A stretch of 64,000 nt of DNA, taken from the NCBI GenBank assembly GCA_965237785.1, contig OZ250159.1:2790001-2854000 (forward strand), read 5' to 3'. The DNA comes from UBA6522 sp965237785 (GTDB lineage: Bacteria > Pseudomonadota > Gammaproteobacteria > Steroidobacterales > Rariloculaceae). The position numbers were made by a program, and so were the translations under genes. Of this stretch, positions 18,372-26,450 are shown piece by piece. The first letter of the stretch is position 1; each line of letters begins with the position of its first letter. The notes under the pieces are model-generated. The model was not told the DNA's origin, searched no databases, and saw only the letters and a program-made list of their open reading frames with translations.

Positions 18372-20960
18372 TCAGAATGAATAATCCAGTCGTACCCCGA
18401 GTTCCCGCGGTATCCGCTGCAGGTAATTGTAGTTCCGGGACATGCGCCCCCCAATCTCGCGGTCGTTGCGCAAGCCCCTGAGCTCCCTCGGGGCGTCCTC
18501 GTCGGTCAGGTTGTTACCGAAAAGGATGATCTGCCAGTTGTCATTGTAGAAACCCACGGAGCCGGTGGCCGTCGTGACGCCCGGCAGTACCGTCAGGTTG
18601 GCCAGTTCGATGAACTGGTCGCCCTCGTGGCGAAGACCGAGACGCCCCATCCACTCCCAGCCGCCAGCGCCCAGCGGCGCGCGGTAGGTAGCCGACAGCG
18701 AATAGTGTTGATCGGCAGCTTGCTCGATCTTGTTACCCGACACATCGTAACAATCGAATGGTACGCCATCGTCCGCGATGGTCGCGGTTGGAGCAAATCC
18801 CATGTCATCGACCGGCTCCTGGTCACAGTTCCTGGCGTAGATGTTGTCCATCAGTGTCAGGGTGCCCCTGACGCTCAGGTTATCGGTGGCTCGCCAGGTC
18901 GCCTCGAGTTCGATGCCCTTGAGTTCGCCGTCGCCCCGGTTGATAAAGACCATGCCGCTCTGGGCGTCGGTATCCTGATAGATCACGCGGTTGGGATCGA
19001 AGGAGCCGTCGTTCCAACAGTCGGGTACCGCCATACCGCCCTCGTCGGTGCACGTCCCCGTGCCAGGGTCGACGGGAGCGCCTTCCCAATCGAAGGCGGC
19101 GCCGAGGATCTGATCCTTCCAGTTCATGGCGTAGACGGCAGCCGCAAGTTGCAGCCGGCCATCCAGCGTGCTGCCCTTGATCCCCACTTCGACGTTCGTC
19201 AGTTCCTCTTCCACGGCCGAGCGAAACGTCGTTTCGTCGTAAGTGACGACGCCGGCCGCGCGGGCCGCGGTAAGCGAGGCAATGATGACATCGTCCGCAA
19301 ACACCGGGTTGCTGTGAGCCGGGTTCGTTCCCCGGGACAACTGGCCATACACGGACCACTCGTCGCTGAGCGCATGATTGACCGCCAGGCGCGGTTGAAA
19401 CGATTCGGTGACCTGCAGCACCGTCCGGCCGGAGATGGGCTCGATGGTCAGGCGTTCGTCCTCCTGGAAGCGCCCCTCGAAAGATACCGTCGTCCGATCC
19501 GATAGATCGTAGGTCGCGTTGCCGTAGAGACCGATGGCGGTATTCTCGGCGTACTGCCGGCGGTTGGGCCTGAACGGCGCGCCGCCGTTAACCAGATTCG
19601 CCAGATCGAGCTCCGGATGCAGGATGGCCGCGAACTGCCGGTAGGAATTGTCTCGGCGGATAAATTCAAAGTAGGAGGCGCCGACCAGCCAGCGCAGCGA
19701 TTGATCCCCCGGTGAGACCCACCGAACGTCGAAGTAGGTCTCGTCCTGGTACCGCTGTCCGCCGGAGTTCTGAGTGCCCATCCCGACCATGTTGTTCATG
19801 GTATTGACCGTCACCGGCGCATTGCCCTGGTCCTGATCGTGCCAGCGGTATCCCGACTCCTCGTTATAGGAGGTAATCACCTGCAGCAGACTTCCATTCT
19901 CCTGTGGGAAATTGAACTCCGCTTGAATCCGCTCCCGAACCACCTGGCTGGTCGGATCGAGAACGCTGTTGGCCAGCGCGATATTGTATTCGGGCGTTCC
20001 GGGCGAATACCCTCCGTCGACGGTAAGGTCTGTGTTCCTCGGCACGTTGTCGGTGCGCAGTTCGCAGTCGAAATTACCTTCAATGTAGGGCTGACCGTTC
20101 GGCAAGGTAATATTCGTGCACGCGTCCCGTGACGCCTGGGTCAGGTGGACCTCGTTCGAGGGAGCGTCGTTGGGCTCCATCCACGCGACGCGAACTTCCA
20201 TGTCGAACCGCTCGCTGGGCGCCCACTTCAGCTTGCCCGCGATGAAATCGGTCTTGGTGCTGCCGGTTTGGGTGCCATCGGTAGCCACCCAGTAATTCGG
20301 TCCCTCGAATTCGTCCGTGTAGAGGTCCAGCGTGTAACCGAGCGTTTCGGTCAGTGGGCCGTCCATAGAGATGCCGAGCACATTGCGGCTCAGATCCGAG
20401 GTCGCGGCCTTGATTGTGCTGGTATGTTCGGTGCCGGGGTCCCGGGTAATGTAGCTGAACGCGCCCGAGAAGGTCGAGCGCCCAAAGGCGGAACTCTGAG
20501 GTCCGCGCAACACTTCGATACGCTCCAGGTCGGTAAACTGCAACGAGCCCGTGTTGCCAAGCAGCGGCGCACCGTCGATGAAGGCGCCCATCTTCTGCTG
20601 CAGGATATTCTGCGCCGTCGTCGACACCCCGCGGATGGCGGGGCGGCTGCCCAGGCGGTCCCGGGACTGGGTGTACTCGATACCCGGCGTCTCCGCGTAC
20701 AGGTCGTAGTGATCCAGGATATTGGACTCGGAGATGAAATCGCCATTAAGCACCGAAATGGCGACGGGGACTTCAAGCAGGCTCTCTTCGCGCCTCCGGG
20801 CCGTTACTACGATTTCCTCGAGCATTGCTCCGGCGTCCTGAGCCTGCGCGGTCTTACTTGGCGTGACGGCCGTCAGCGTCGCCGAGAAAGCCAACACGGT
20901 CAGATAGGCCGACGTGCCGAGAAGTGAGAGTCTGAGAGAAAGAGGCGATTGGCGTGACAT
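18372..20960 (-). CDS. TonB-dependent outer-membrane receptor
   Basis: TonB-dependent receptors import scarce or large substrates across the outer membrane. The ATG at 20960 has AGGAG nine bases upstream and gives an 862-residue precursor with a signal peptide ending A-Q-A-Q. Next come the TonB-box-like segment E-E-I-V-V-T-A-R-R-R-E-E, the plug with R-G-V-S-T and I-E-V-L-R-G-P-Q-S-S-A-F-G-R, then the beta barrel, ending in Y-S-F with the C-terminal Phe needed for BAM insertion. It resembles the broad iron-siderophore/OMR class often used for carbohydrate or steroid-like substrates; specificity is unknown. A longer in-frame start upstream is rejected because it precedes the signal peptide. Confidence 0.93.
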   Translation of the reverse strand: MSRQSPLSLRLSLLGTSAYLTVLAFSATLTAVTPSKTAQAQDAGAMLEEIVVTARRREESLLEVPVAISVLNGDFISESNILDHYDLYAETPGIEYTQSRDRLGSRPAIRGVSTTAQNILQQKMGAFIDGAPLLGNTGSLQFTDLERIEVLRGPQSSAFGRSTFSGAFSYITRDPGTEHTSTIKAATSDLSRNVLGISMDGPLTETLGYTLDLYTDEFEGPNYWVATDGTQTGSTKTDFIAGKLKWAPSERFDMEVRVAWMEPNDAPSNEVHLTQASRDACTNITLPNGQPYIEGNFDCELRTDNVPRNTDLTVDGGYSPGTPEYNIALANSVLDPTSQVVRERIQAEFNFPQENGSLLQVITSYNEESGYRWHDQDQGNAPVTVNTMNNMVGMGTQNSGGQRYQDETYFDVRWVSPGDQSLRWLVGASYFEFIRRDNSYRQFAAILHPELDLANLVNGGAPFRPNRRQYAENTAIGLYGNATYDLSDRTTVSFEGRFQEDERLTIEPISGRTVLQVTESFQPRLAVNHALSDEWSVYGQLSRGTNPAHSNPVFADDVIIASLTAARAAGVVTYDETTFRSAVEEELTNVEVGIKGSTLDGRLQLAAAVYAMNWKDQILGAAFDWEGAPVDPGTGTCTDEGGMAVPDCWNDGSFDPNRVIYQDTDAQSGMVFINRGDGELKGIELEATWRATDNLSVRGTLTLMDNIYARNCDQEPVDDMGFAPTATIADDGVPFDCYDVSGNKIEQAADQHYSLSATYRAPLGAGGWEWMGRLGLRHEGDQFIELANLTVLPGVTTATGSVGFYNDNWQIILFGNNLTDEDAPRELRGLRNDREIGGRMSRNYNYLQRIPRELGVRLDYSF

Positions 20961-21021
20961 GGACTGGATCTCCTGTTTTTTCCTATCGGTAGCGCCGTCC
21001 ATGGCATTACCTCGTACGAGC

Positions 21022-21090
21022 TTACCAAAAATACTTCTTACATTCCGGGCGGCCGAAGCAGATGACTGGTACAGCACTCGGGTTGGACAT
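21022..21090 (-). CDS. 22-residue small ORF with strong ribosome site
   Basis: Between the yceI stop and the TonB receptor lies ATG...TAA of 23 codons with a perfect AAGGAG six bases upstream (21102-21097). The predicted peptide has two cysteines (11 and 17), a glutamate at 16 and a tyrosine at 20, and ends Y-F-W. The E-x-x-x-Y spacing equals that of PqqA-type precursors, but no pqq or radical-SAM gene is present in the window. It may equally be a translated leader of the receptor gene or chance. I do not recognise it as a known family. Confidence 0.4.
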   Translation of the reverse strand: MSNPSAVPVICFGRPECKKYFW

Positions 21091-21104
21091 GAGTTACTCC
21101 TTCG

Positions 21105-21671
21105 CTAGAGGCCAAGTATCAGCTCATATTCGACGGTGACGAATTCGTCCATCCAGTCGGTCAACTGCCAGTCGCCTTTTCCAACGCCAAACTCCAGGCG
21201 TGAGATGACCACCTCCCCTGCGAGCGTTGCGCCCGTGTCATCCGCCTCGAAGGTGAATGGCAGGACCAGCGGGTGTGTCCGGTCGCGAATCGTGAGTTGG
21301 CCCATGCCTTCGAACCGGTTTTCCGCGACGTGCCGAAACTCCGCGGCCTCGAATCGAGCCTCCGGGAAAACGTCGATCTCGAAAAAATCGGAGCCGCGCA
21401 GGGCCACTGAGTGCTCGTCGTCCTCCGTCTCGATGAATTCGAGATCGACGACGACGAGAAAACGGCTCGTATCCAGCATCTCGGCATCGAATTGTATTCG
21501 AGCATCAAAACCCGCGAATTCGCCGTCAACCTCCCTGCCGGCGAAGGGTACCGTATAGCCCAAATGGCTTTCCGCCGCCACGGTCCAAACCGGCGCATCG
21601 GCGTACGCGCCGCCCGAGCCCAGCAGGGCGGCCGCCAAAAATACCGGTTTCATGGTGCTAACAGCTTTCAT
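21105..21671 (-). CDS. YceI family periplasmic lipid-binding protein
   Basis: YceI proteins are lipocalin-like beta barrels that bind polyisoprenoid or other amphiphilic molecules in the periplasm. The ATG at 21671 gives 188 residues with a signal peptide ending G-A-Y-A; another ATG six codons on is possible. Family features include S-H-L-G-Y-T-V-P-F near the mature N-terminus, G-S-D-F-F-E-I-D-V-F-P-E-A-R-F, and the closing L-T-I-R-D-R-T-H-P-L segment. The frame is open upstream into a DUF6152-type remnant, but that part belongs to a different family. It lies just upstream of the small ORF and the TonB receptor on the same strand. Confidence 0.88.
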   Translation of the reverse strand: MKAVSTMKPVFLAAALLGSGGAYADAPVWTVAAESHLGYTVPFAGREVDGEFAGFDARIQFDAEMLDTSRFLVVVDLEFIETEDDEHSVALRGSDFFEIDVFPEARFEAAEFRHVAENRFEGMGQLTIRDRTHPLVLPFTFEADDTGATLAGEVVISRLEFGVGKGDWQLTDWMDEFVTVEYELILGL

Positions 21672-21899
21672 GCGTCGCTCGTCCTCCCAGTCCACACACT
21701 CCCTGACCGGAAGCTCGACGCCGGGCGTCCACACCCGGACGCGTTCGATCATGTCCCCGAGGTTTGTTATCTCCAAGCAGGTCGGATCATACATCGAATC
21801 CGGCCTCTCCCGCCGACACTGGATGTCCGCATGGTCGGTAAGCGGATCGTACGCCGCGATCAACTCGCGGGCCCGGGGCGGCAACGTGCGCCTACAAGG
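21672..21899 (-). pseudogene. Remnant of a DUF6152-partner domain gene with internal deletion
   Basis: The frame directly upstream of yceI encodes about 70 residues that match two separated parts of the C-terminal domain of the intact protein at 23887-24939. First comes R-E-L-I-A-A-Y-D-P-L-T-D with the following D-S-M-Y-D-P, matching S-E-L-N-A-A-Y-D-P-L-E-D and D-A-M-F-D-P. Then, without the roughly 100 residues that should follow, comes W-T-P-G-V-E-L and the W-E-D end, matching W-T-P-G-V-E-I and W-E-D-P. The N-terminal DUF6152 part is missing. This is a truncated gene that lost both its 5' end and its middle. Confidence 0.75.
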
Positions 21900-22136
21900 A
21901 ATTTATTGAGCCGAAATAATATCGTATAGGGTTTGACGGCACGGTAAGCTAAGCTTTAACCGAAACAAAACGCAGAAGAAAATCACACAAGACGCAGCGC
22001 TGGGACGAGCAGATCAACTGCATCCCCGCTGACAAGATGTCGTTTCAGGATCCGATCGGAACCGGGAACGTCATCAACTGAGCGCGCCGCGGAGCTTGCG
22101 GCGGAGTGGGAAGCCAACTGGCGGTAGGAGCCCCGA

Positions 22137-23813
22137 ATGAAAGACTGGATTACCTGGGTCGCGTTGTTTTTTGCAGCCGGAACCGTTGGGTGCTCGCCGG
22201 AGCAGCCAACGGCTTCGACGGAGGCGCCGGACGCCCCCGCGATTGAAGAGCGGCAGCCAAATGTTCTCCTGGTCGTGATCGACGATCTCGGCTTCACCGA
22301 CATCGGTTCGTTCGGCAGCGAGATTCCGACACCCAATCTCGACCGGCTCGCATTCGAGGGCGTACGGCTGACCAACCTCCACGCGGCGGCCAACTGTCAG
22401 GCCACGAGGATCATGATGATGGCCAGCACCAGCATGGTCAAAGGCGAAGCGGCGTTCCCGGATGACCTGCCGAGACCGGCGGGACAGCGCGGCACCCAGT
22501 TGAGTCGCGATTGGGCAACGATCGCCGAGCTGCTGAAGGATGCGGGATACCAGACGTACATGGCCGGCAAGTGGGATCTCGGCGCCTACGATAATTCGCC
22601 GATCAATCGCGGTTTTGACCGCGCCTACGCACTGCTCGGCGGGTCTACCAGTTACCTCGGAAGAAGCATGCGCCCGGTCACCTTCGAAGATGACGGCGAG
22701 ATGTTCGAACCGGAGGACTTCCCCGAGGGTTTCTATACGACGGAGTCTTTCACCGACAGGATTCTTGAATACCTTCAGTCGGGTGACGGAGAGTCCCCCT
22801 GGTTCGCCTATCTCCCCTATAACGCCGTGCACTGGCCGCTGAACCTGCCCGATGACTGGCTGGACCGGAACCTCGGACGCTACGACGAAGGCTACGACGT
22901 GCTCCGCGGGCAGCGCGTCGCGCGCGCCACGGAGTTGGGCGTCATTCCGGATGGCCTGTCGCTCGACAGGTTCACACCTGTCGCGGAGCCATGGGCGGGC
23001 CTGAGCCCGGACGAGCAGCGTCGATACTCGCGTGCCCAGGAGATTTACGCGGGCGTGCTGGAATACGTGGACATGAGTCTCGGACGGCTCGTGGCGTATC
23101 TGGAGGAAACCGATCAGCTGGAGAATACGGTCATCATGGTGATGTCGGATCACGGCGGATCGGCGGAGGCAGCCGGAGTGACCACCGGGCGTCTTCCGAG
23201 TCGGGCCAACCTGCGCGGGCTGGAGCCTCACGAAGTCGACAACAGCCTTGAGAACTTCGGCCGTAGCGGCTCGTTCATCGACCACGGTATCGGATTCGCC
23301 GAAGCGGCCACGGCGCCGTTGCGGCAGTTCAAGGCAACCCTGAACGAGGGCGGGCTGCGCGCGGCAGCCTTTGTCCGCTACCCCGAGGCGATTCCGGCCG
23401 GTGGCGTCAGCCATGAATTCATGTCGGTCATGGACATCCTGCCCACCTTTCTCGAGGTCGCCGGAACCGAACACCCGGGCGCCGGCGAGTTCAATGGCCG
23501 GCAAATCAACGAAATTCTCGGCAGGTCATTCTGGCCTCATCTGACGGGCCAAAGCGAGACGGTTCACCCGCCCACCGACGCCGTCGGCTGGGTCAGGGGA
23601 TCATCTTCGGGGGCCGTTATCCGGGGCGACTACAAGATCATCAATGACGTCGAACTGGGGCCGACGCAAGGACTTGGTCAGAGCAGTGGGGCCTGGCGGC
23701 TCTACAATCTGGCCGACGACCCGGGCGAGACGGTGGATCTCGCGGCGGAATTGCCGGAGCTCGTGGGGGAACTGGTTGAAGAATGGGAGACCCATTGGCG
23801 CGGGCAGGAATAG
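22137..23813 (+). CDS. Sulfatase-family lipoprotein with atypical active site
   Basis: The 558-residue protein belongs to the alkaline-phosphatase-like sulfatase family. It starts with a lipoprotein-type signal (hydrophobic segment, then T-V-G-C at 16-19). Visible are the metal site V-V-I-D-D-L-G at 46-52, the position of the formylglycine motif as C-Q-A-T-R (87-91) in place of C-x-P-S-R, G-K-W-D-L-G (144-149) in place of G-K-W-H-L-G, Y-N-A-V-H (228-232), and M-S-D-H-G-G (336-341). The Pro-to-Ala change is of the C-x-A-x-R kind accepted by some sulfatase-maturing enzymes, while His-to-Asp at 147 alters a catalytic residue. Substrate unknown; it may hydrolyse sulfate or another ester, or be impaired. 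Confidence 0.87.
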   Translation: MKDWITWVALFFAAGTVGCSPEQPTASTEAPDAPAIEERQPNVLLVVIDDLGFTDIGSFGSEIPTPNLDRLAFEGVRLTNLHAAANCQATRIMMMASTSMVKGEAAFPDDLPRPAGQRGTQLSRDWATIAELLKDAGYQTYMAGKWDLGAYDNSPINRGFDRAYALLGGSTSYLGRSMRPVTFEDDGEMFEPEDFPEGFYTTESFTDRILEYLQSGDGESPWFAYLPYNAVHWPLNLPDDWLDRNLGRYDEGYDVLRGQRVARATELGVIPDGLSLDRFTPVAEPWAGLSPDEQRRYSRAQEIYAGVLEYVDMSLGRLVAYLEETDQLENTVIMVMSDHGGSAEAAGVTTGRLPSRANLRGLEPHEVDNSLENFGRSGSFIDHGIGFAEAATAPLRQFKATLNEGGLRAAAFVRYPEAIPAGGVSHEFMSVMDILPTFLEVAGTEHPGAGEFNGRQINEILGRSFWPHLTGQSETVHPPTDAVGWVRGSSSGAVIRGDYKIINDVELGPTQGLGQSSGAWRLYNLADDPGETVDLAAELPELVGELVEEWETHWRGQE

Positions 23814-23886
23814 AGACAGGAAACACTGCATGAACCGCATACATAGCGCGTCGAACCGACCGGCGCGAACGGCGAGGAATTAAGAC

Positions 23887-24939
23887 ATGAAATCACTGAG
23901 ATACCTTTCCCCACTGGTAACCGCGCTCGTCTCTACGGGCCTCCTGGCGCACCACGGCGCGGTCACCAACACCGCCCTGTACATCACGGACGAACTCGTG
24001 GAGCTCGAGGGAGAACTGACCGAGGTCCTCTGGCAGAACCCGCATACGCGAGGCCGGTTGAGCGTCGTGAACGACGCCGGGGAGGAGACCGTATGGGAAG
24101 TGGAATTGGGTCCGGGCCCCAACTCCATGGCGCGCCGGGGGCTCGCCGCCGAAGACTTCCTCGGCAACGTGAAAATCGCCGGCTTTGTTGCCAGACGCGG
24201 CACGAACGGGCTCGGCGCGGTTCATGTGCTGCTGCCGAGCGGTGAGGAGATCGTGCAAGGCAACCGCGGTCTTCGTTGGGGGAGCATAGCGGTCGCAAAT
24301 CCGCCGGAGGCGATCGATCCGGCGAAGATCGCCGCGGCGCGGGAGGCGGCGATCGGTATTTTTCGCACCTGGGGAAGACGCCAGGGAACGAACATCGAGC
24401 CGCAACTGCGAGCGCTGGAGTTGGAGTTCACCGATCGCGGGTCGGAGTTGAACGCGGCTTACGATCCGCTGGAAGACAACATCGAGATCGTCGAGTGCCG
24501 ACAGGGCATGCCCGATGCGATGTTCGACCCGGTACCGATGGAGATCGTGAACGAGGGCGCCCGCATCATCATTCACATTGCGGAGTACAACACCCGGCGG
24601 ACCGTTTACATGGATCGGGCGGCCGCAACGGTAGAGCCCGTTCCCTCGGACACCGGCCACTCGACGGGCCGTTGGGAAGGCGATACGTTGGTGGTCACGA
24701 CAACCCACATCGGTTGGCCGTATTACACCGAAATCGGCATGCCCCAATCCGACCAGGCGAACTATGTTGAGCGCTTCGCCGTATCCGATGGCGGCAACCG
24801 GCTGGACTATTCGGTCATGATCGACGATCCGGTCGTCCTGAATGAGCCGTTCATGCTCGAATCATTCCGGGAATGGACGCCCGGCGTCGAAATACCGCCG
24901 TACAACTGCGTCATCGAGTGGGAGGACCCGGCCGGCTGA
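23887..24939 (+). CDS. DUF6152 protein with fused C-terminal partner domain
   Basis: This 350-residue secreted protein has a signal peptide followed directly by A-H-H-G, then the DUF6152 hallmarks: an E-G-E-L-like strand, W-Q-N-P-H near 50 and W-E-V-E-L. That domain ends around residue 130. The C-terminal 200 residues share A-A-Y-D-P-L, G-R-W-E-G-D-T-L-V-V and W-T-P-G-V-E with the separate gene at 24985-25923 and with 46373-47377. Function is unknown; I infer a periplasmic location. A 17-codon ORF (23830-23883) with AGGA ahead of it ends three bases before this start and may couple its translation to the sulfatase transcript. Confidence 0.8.
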   Translation: MKSLRYLSPLVTALVSTGLLAHHGAVTNTALYITDELVELEGELTEVLWQNPHTRGRLSVVNDAGEETVWEVELGPGPNSMARRGLAAEDFLGNVKIAGFVARRGTNGLGAVHVLLPSGEEIVQGNRGLRWGSIAVANPPEAIDPAKIAAAREAAIGIFRTWGRRQGTNIEPQLRALELEFTDRGSELNAAYDPLEDNIEIVECRQGMPDAMFDPVPMEIVNEGARIIIHIAEYNTRRTVYMDRAAATVEPVPSDTGHSTGRWEGDTLVVTTTHIGWPYYTEIGMPQSDQANYVERFAVSDGGNRLDYSVMIDDPVVLNEPFMLESFREWTPGVEIPPYNCVIEWEDPAG

Positions 24940-24984
24940 GAAGCACGGCGGGCTGGGGCGCGTGCGTAGAGTGAACTGTGCAGG

Positions 24985-25923
24985 CTAACCGCGTTCCCGG
25001 GTCACCATGTGCGCCGAGTCGAAGTCCAGACAGGGCGGATCCTCAAGGTAGGTTGCCTGACTCGGATTGAGTTGTAACACACTGGGATCCATTACCCACG
25101 GCTGAATCAGCACCGCGGGATCGTGCACCGTGACTTCGTAGCGCAGCGTGTTGCCCATTCGCGTGAATCGTTCTTCGACGCGCATCTCGTTGGAGTGGAA
25201 CCATCCCGGCCAGCCGAGCCAGGTCAGGTCGTTGAAGCCGATCACGTCGATGACCAGGGTATCGTCCTCCCAACGGCCGACGGAATCCCCCATGAAGGTC
25301 TGGTCATCGGCGTTCACAGGGTCGTGGGGACGTCCATCGGTCGGAACGACACGCCAGGTATTTCGCGGCTGGTAGAGCAGGACAACGTCCGATTCCGACT
25401 GAATGATTCGAACAGGCGGTCCCATGCGCGGAACGCCGGCAGGCATGCAGATGAAGGTCATGTCCTCCGTGTTTCCATTGACGTCCAGATACCGCACGTG
25501 CTCCCAGAACTCCGGCTTGTAGAGCGGCGGGTTGGCGAAGAAACGCTGGTACATCCCGCCGTCCCGCTCGGAATACACGTTGTTGCCGTGTCGGTAGTTC
25601 GGCTGGCGACCGATAATCCGCGCCGTAGCGCTCACCTGGCCTGCGACGAGAGCCGCCTGATAGTCGGCGAAGGTATCGAAGTCCACCTCGGTTCCATCCG
25701 GCTCGATCACCAAGACGCCCCCGCCTCCACCGCCACCGGCGCCGTCCCAGCGGCCGGTCAGGTCCGGCTTGCCGTCCGCCCGCCGGGGCGTCGGCATGGA
25801 AGCGGGCTCGGTTTGCGCGGCCTGGCCGGCGGCCGCGGTCGGCAGGAACGCCGCGACGCCGATGATGCACGCCGCCGCCATACCGCAGCGCCGGACGGGG
25901 AAATTCATCGTCCTACTTGCCAT
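24985..25923 (-). CDS. Secreted partner-domain protein, separate from DUF6152
   Basis: The ATG at 25923, four bases after the stop of the DUF6152 gene upstream, gives a 312-residue protein with a signal peptide ending around A-A-A-G-Q-A. The mature start carries P-R-R-A-D-G-K-P-D-L-T-G-R-W, a motif common in uncharacterised secreted proteins, followed by a seven-glycine run. The rest aligns with the C-terminal half of the fused proteins at 23887 and 46373: V-G-R-W-E-D-D-T-L-V-I-D, then R-V-E-E-R-F and a closing D-P-P-C-L. No catalytic motif is recognised. Together with the next gene it forms the split version of the fused protein. Confidence 0.78.
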   Translation of the reverse strand: MASRTMNFPVRRCGMAAACIIGVAAFLPTAAAGQAAQTEPASMPTPRRADGKPDLTGRWDGAGGGGGGGVLVIEPDGTEVDFDTFADYQAALVAGQVSATARIIGRQPNYRHGNNVYSERDGGMYQRFFANPPLYKPEFWEHVRYLDVNGNTEDMTFICMPAGVPRMGPPVRIIQSESDVVLLYQPRNTWRVVPTDGRPHDPVNADDQTFMGDSVGRWEDDTLVIDVIGFNDLTWLGWPGWFHSNEMRVEERFTRMGNTLRYEVTVHDPAVLIQPWVMDPSVLQLNPSQATYLEDPPCLDFDSAHMVTRERG

Positions 25924-25927
25924 GCGA

Positions 25928-26350
25928 TCACCGCTGGAGGCCGCGCTCGGCCTCGTACTGATGCCAGAGATCGATCTTGCGCCCGTCCGGCAGGACAAAG
26001 GCAATGATGTACCCGAAGTTTGAGCCGTCTCTGGCAAGCGCGATCGTCGCCGTGTAGGTCTCACGCGTCTTGAACACGTCCCGGCCGCTGATTCCGCTGC
26101 GGCGGAACCCCGCGGGCCCCGCCCCGGAGATATTCCAGGTCGTCACCTTGCCGCTCTCGTCGGTGACATCCATGAACCAGCGCACATGCGGGTTGATCCA
26201 CATGACCCGCGTCATGACGCCGGTGATGGTGGTGACGTTATCCTGATCGAACTGGGCCTGCACGGCATGATGCGACGATGCCGGCCCCGTAACCAAGGCC
26301 AGGCCGAGAATGCTCGCTGCCGCACCAACGACGCAAAAGTATCGACGCAT
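25928..26350 (-). CDS. Stand-alone DUF6152 family protein
   Basis: The 140-residue product starts at the ATG at 26350 (a GTG two codons upstream is possible) behind a G-rich ribosome site. A signal peptide leads to S-S-H-H-A, then F-D-Q-D, G-V-M-T-R-V-M-W-I-N-P-H-V, W-N-I-S-G and a second strand-rich half, as in DUF6152. It is the N-terminal half of the fused proteins as a separate gene, followed four bases later by the separate partner gene. Function unknown; see the finding on the His-His start of the mature chain. Confidence 0.85.
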   Translation of the reverse strand: MRRYFCVVGAAASILGLALVTGPASSHHAVQAQFDQDNVTTITGVMTRVMWINPHVRWFMDVTDESGKVTTWNISGAGPAGFRRSGISGRDVFKTRETYTATIALARDGSNFGYIIAFVLPDGRKIDLWHQYEAERGLQR

Positions 26351-26450
26351 CGCCACCCCCTTTGCCCTGCATTGCTCACCAATTCTCGCTTGCGGCCGCC
26401 GACCCGCTCGCGGTGACGGGGCGACTCAATCATAGCACCGGGCGTCGCTT

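Noticed and set aside
21900..22136. Possible tail of a second sulfatase just before the sulfatase gene (A-A-E-W-E-A-N-W-R before TAG at about 22124)
   Set aside because: It resembles the C-terminus of the neighbouring sulfatase over only about ten residues, too short to call; no other gene or promoter could be supported in this gap.
22074..23504. A 476-codon open frame antisense to the sulfatase
   Set aside because: It mirrors a clear sulfatase with motifs on the other strand, and has no recognisable protein sequence, signal or ribosome site.
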